Below are positions 59,648 through 62,555 of a stretch of 62,555 bases of DNA, piece by piece. The notes under the pieces are model-generated. The model saw only the letters and a program-made list of their open reading frames with translations, was not told where the DNA came from and made no database searches. Both the position numbers and the translations under genes were made by a program. Source of the DNA: Opitutus sp. Lineage in GTDB: Bacteria > Verrucomicrobiota > Verrucomicrobiae > Opitutales > Opitutaceae. Where the stretch lies: NCBI GenBank assembly GCA_009695065.1, contig SIBR01000020.1, positions 1-62,555 of the forward strand, in the 5' to 3' direction. Numbering within the stretch: the first letter of the stretch is position 1; every line of letters begins with the position of its first letter.

Positions 59648-61156
59648 TCAATTCACGCCCCCCGCCGCGTTCGCCCCGACGATCACGTCACCGCTCGCCG
59701 CCACGGGCGATGTCCGGCCCGCGCGATCGACGGCGGCCACCTCAAACCGGTAGACCGCGCCCGCGAGGAAGTGCTTGTCCAAGCTGACCGTTGTCGCGGC
59801 GTCCGCGGTTTCAATGGGGACATACGGATAAATCTCGGCGTCCGCGTCGGCGGGTTTCACCAGGACGGGGTTGATTCGATAACGGGCCACATCGGCTCCG
59901 CCCGCCGGTGCCGCCCACGACAGCGCGACGCCCGTCGGCATAAGTGTCGCACGCACGGCGGTCGGCGCTGCGAGCGACTGCGACCGGGAGCCGCCCCGCG
60001 ATGACCCGGCCGGTTTGACGGTCACCGTCCAGGCCGAGATCCGGCCGGTGGCCGGTGTAAACACTGTCAGCCGGTTGTCGTCGATCGCGACCATGCTGGT
60101 GTTGCCGCCGCTCTGGCTGGTGACCACGTAGCCGTCGCTCCACGTCCGGCCCGATCCATCCCATGAAACATAAATGCGACAGTGATTCTTGGTGTGCGCG
60201 GTGAGCAGGACGAGCGCGCCATTCGGCAGCAAAATCAGGTTCGGCAGTTTACCGGGCACGATGCGCTGCTGCGGCCCGACCAGCAGTTTCTCCGGCGCCG
60301 ACCACGTTGCCCCGTTGTCGGCCGAGCGCGCGACCATCACCGCGCCGCGGGCACCGCTCGAGGTACGGATGGCCGCCAACAGCGATCCGTCCGCCGTCCG
60401 CACGACCATGTTCTCGAACCATGGCGTCGTCACCGGCACGCCCATCGCCTTGATCGCCGCGGCGGTCGCAATCGTCCCGGCGACCCGCCAGTTGCGGCCG
60501 CGGTCGGTCGATTTCAGCAGCAACGCCAGGCTCCCCTTCCTCCCCCAGGAATAGGCCGGCATCAGCCACGTGCCGTCGCGCTCCTGCAGGATGTGCGGCA
60601 GCGGCCGGGCAATCGGTCCGATCTCGCGGGAGGATTCCACGGTCGCCGTGCCCATCTGCCACGACGTGCCCTGATCCGAGGAAACGCCGAGCGCGTAGAC
60701 ACTCTTGAAAATTCCATCCGGCCCGGGCTCCGCCGGTTTCTTCGGATCCGGCAACACGCGAATGCCCAGCGCCACCAGTTCGCCCCCGCGCAAATGGTCC
60801 ACCCACAAATCGACCATCTCCGCGATCGGTGTGTTGTCGGCGTCCGCCACCCACGTGCGCCCGCCATCCAGCGAATGGCTGAAACCCGTGCCCGCCGTCT
60901 TACCCCAATCATCCGGGTGATTGGGATAGATGTTCAGGACCTTCCGGCTGGTCTGTCCCGCACCCGCGACGTCGAACGCCGCGCCCCAACCGGCGCCGGT
61001 GATGCCCGTCCGCTCCCGTACGATGGCCATCGGCGCCACAGTCACCTCACCGCCGTCCTGGGCGCGCGACGAGATCGCGCCCAAATTCATCAACAAAATG
61101 AAGAGTGCCCTGCCGGGGCTCCTGCGCACGACGGCGCTTCCTGTTTCAGTTTTCAC
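59648..61156 (-). CDS. Exported sialidase-fold protein with FN3-like tail
   Basis: A GTG at 61156 gives about 502 residues with a signal peptide (ALFILLMNLGAISSRAQ). Asp-box motifs occur five times: SLDGGRTW, SSDQGTSW, STDRGRNW, SADNGATW and WDGSGRTW. FENMVVRTADGSLLAAIRTS and LILLPNGALVLLTAHT supply propeller strands. The C-terminal ~110 residues (APTAVRATLMPTGVALSWAA, YRFEVAAVDRAGRTSPVA) are fibronectin-III-like. This is a second, distant relative of the protein at 18119. Glycan hydrolysis outside the cell is likely; the sugar is unknown. Confidence 0.8.
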   Translation of the reverse strand: MKTETGSAVVRRSPGRALFILLMNLGAISSRAQDGGEVTVAPMAIVRERTGITGAGWGAAFDVAGAGQTSRKVLNIYPNHPDDWGKTAGTGFSHSLDGGRTWVADADNTPIAEMVDLWVDHLRGGELVALGIRVLPDPKKPAEPGPDGIFKSVYALGVSSDQGTSWQMGTATVESSREIGPIARPLPHILQERDGTWLMPAYSWGRKGSLALLLKSTDRGRNWRVAGTIATAAAIKAMGVPVTTPWFENMVVRTADGSLLAAIRTSSGARGAVMVARSADNGATWSAPEKLLVGPQQRIVPGKLPNLILLPNGALVLLTAHTKNHCRIYVSWDGSGRTWSDGYVVTSQSGGNTSMVAIDDNRLTVFTPATGRISAWTVTVKPAGSSRGGSRSQSLAAPTAVRATLMPTGVALSWAAPAGGADVARYRINPVLVKPADADAEIYPYVPIETADAATTVSLDKHFLAGAVYRFEVAAVDRAGRTSPVAASGDVIVGANAAGGVN

Positions 61157-61213
61157 GATAATTCCGGGGTAATGGGGTGATCTTGGCCGGCCTGCCTCCA
61201 CTGTCTTCAACCC

Positions 61214-61370
61214 GATTGAATGTGGAAAGGTGGAAAACCGGCCTCAGACCGAAACCCGCCCGCGGATTACGCCGATCGGCGCGGATCCAGAAGCGGGGTT
61301 CGAGTCAGATTGAATGTGGAACTCAGAAAACCAAATCCGGCAGTTCCCGATTTCCTGATTTCCACATTCA
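61214..61370. repeat. Inverted repeat (61311-61330 / 61351-61370) plus direct copies
   Basis: The two 20-base arms TGAATGTGGAACTCAGAAAA and its near-complement (tttcctgatttccacattca) match except at about two or three positions around a 20-base loop. GATTGAATGTGGAA also occurs at 61214-61227 and 61308-61321. A single-arm copy is at 43906-43929. The spacing and hairpin form resemble REP elements. Between the direct copies is a degenerate cgcggattacgccgat phrase. Confidence 0.6.
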
Positions 61371-61386
61371 CCTTGTCTTGTTCCAG

Positions 61387-62333
61387 CTACAGCTCCGCGT
61401 CGGGCGCCCCGCGCAGGAGGGCCGCCCCGGGATCGGTGCGCACCCGCGCCAGCCAGTCCGCCACCAGCGCGTCGCGCAGGGTCGTCTCCCCGGGCCACGG
61501 CGCGGCGACGAGGTCGATGAGATGCAACTGGCCGCCGGCGCCGCGCACGAAATTCCGCGCATGCAGATCGCCGACGAGCCACGGCCGGTCGCCGTGAAAA
61601 AACAGCCGCGGGTGGTCGCGGTTCGCCCGGAGGAAGCGCGAGGGAATTTCGATCAATCCCGCGGGCAGCCGCGTCGACATGTCGTCGCCCTGCGCCAGCG
61701 GATCCCCGAGCACCTGCTTCGCGACGACGATGCCCTCGGTCGTGACCGCCACCACCTCCGTGGCCATGCCGCCGAGCGCATGGATGAGCATCAGCTTCTC
61801 GAACAGCCCCCGGTAGTCGCCGAGCCCCGCCTCGGCCGCGAGCGTCGCCTCGTCGCCCCGGCGGAACTCGAACACGCTGCCGATCCGCTTCGGTTCGCGC
61901 GGCAGGTAGAACTTGTAGACGGAGCCGTCGGCCCCTGCGAACGCCCACGCCTCCACCCCGCCGCCGATGCGGTGCAGCCGGGCATTCGGCTCCTCCAGCG
62001 GATTTTCGGCCTCGGCCGCGAAACCGAAATCCTCCAAGCGGCGCAACGGCACCGTCGCGCGCCAGCCGCGGATCGCGTCGCCCAGCGCGGCCCACTCGGG
62101 GCCCGCGCTTTCGAGCAGGCTTACTTCGTCTTCGGCGAGGAGGACGAGATCGCGGTCCGAATCTGCTCGGAGACCGCATTGGGCTGCCGCCGCGCCGAGG
62201 CGAGCGAGCGCCGCCAGTCGTCGCTCGTGATCGTCTTGAAGAGCGGCTCGTTCGACGGGACCGGGGAGGTGGCGCCCGCGGAGCCGGGTGGGCTGGCCGG
62301 TGAAGAGGTCTTGCATGACGGATCGGTCGACAT
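61387..62333 (-). pseudogene. Kinase-fold-like protein with probable frameshift
   Basis: The C-terminal part (frame ending at 61387) has WAFAGADGSVYKFYLPREPK (Lys strand), LMLIHALGGMATEVVAV, VVAKQVLGD, and WLVGDLHARNFVRGAGG followed by LIDLVAAPW, an aminoglycoside-phosphotransferase-like D-H--N and D. The N-terminus in the same frame has poor third-position GC. In the next frame, from the ATG at 62333, EPLFKTITSDDWRRSLASAR looks coding with strongly GC-ending codons and stops at 62121. A shift near 62150 would join them. The alternative is a start at ATG 62316 in the main frame, with no lesion. Substrate unknown. Confidence 0.5.
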
Positions 62334-62555
62334 GCGCGCAACGTCGCGCCCGCCCCCCGCGATGGCAAAGCGTTTCTATGGACAAGTTGTTCGCAAACGA
62401 ACGGCCCGACGGCGGGCAATCGGTCGGAGACGAGGACCGAGTCGAGAAATCTTGCGCCGGTCCGACCCGTGTCGCCCGGAGAAAACGAGCCTCCGCGCGT
62501 CGCCCGATTGACTCGACGGGTGGGCCAGCCGACACTTTGCTCCGACAGTTTCGCG

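Noticed and set aside
62334..62555. Possible gene start at the right edge
   Set aside because: Open frames there are short, with no codon-phase signal or recognisable motif.

Overview
The window is a high-GC bacterial chromosome segment. I read it as Verrucomicrobiota, most likely Opitutales/Opitutaceae. The support is gene style: a signal-peptide/beta-propeller/HEAT/cytochrome c protein of the PVC type, two neutral-ceramidase-like proteins, several Tat-exported Gfo/Idh/MocA, xylose-isomerase-like and sialidase enzymes, a NIPSNAP protein with signal peptide, and an ABC-exporter permease family common in that phylum. No rRNA, tRNA or CRISPR array was seen.

Layout. (1) 0-5.6 kb is an accessory, decaying end: an IS3-type element end, an hsdR N-terminal remnant cut by it, a Phd/zeta-like toxin-antitoxin pair, a secreted SnoaL-like protein, a YkgJ-type cysteine-cluster protein, a DUF4337 gene with an in-frame stop, a NIPSNAP gene plus a detached copy of its 3' end, and a truncated Tat-exported protein. 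(2) 5.7-13.5 kb holds a metallophosphoesterase/D-aminoacylase-like pair, DUF2062, a cyclopropane-synthase-like methyltransferase, a TPR protein, a LuxR-type response regulator and a trpB-like gene with two lesions. (3) 13.5-28.7 kb is mainly exported carbohydrate and amide chemistry: nitrilase, oxidoreductase, isomerase, ceramidase, sialidase, amidohydrolase, nucleoside-type MFS transporter, PVC cytochrome, then uxaC-uxaE for hexuronate breakdown and a TlpA-like thioredoxin. (4) 28.7-44.2 kb is housekeeping: tex, a broken hpf, TerC, AEC carrier, BaiN-type flavoprotein, Spy-like protein, ABC exporter, zinc peptidase, SYLF, VOC, CinA, exonuclease III, a long cystathionine-synthase-like enzyme and DUF167. 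(5) 44.3-49.1 kb is a second exported set: esterase, ceramidase, Gfo/Idh. (6) 49.8-54.0 kb is a five-gene cell-envelope cluster (glycine-zipper protein, LpoB-like, COG3014-like, YcfL-like, unknown). (7) 54.1-58.9 kb is a marR-MFP-RND efflux operon whose regulator and adaptor are broken while the pump is intact. The end has a peroxiredoxin, a second sialidase and a kinase-fold-like protein with a probable frameshift.

Two patterns cross the whole window. Many intact genes have pyrimidine-rich leaders (such as CTCTCCTTTC) instead of a Shine-Dalgarno sequence, whereas several genes at the accessory left end have purine-rich SD-like sequences. At least ten genes carry frameshifts, in-frame stops or survive only as 3' or 5' stubs. 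Either this is a decaying region or part of it is consensus error; both readings are given where they matter. The last ~220 bases (62334-62555) hold nothing I can identify.
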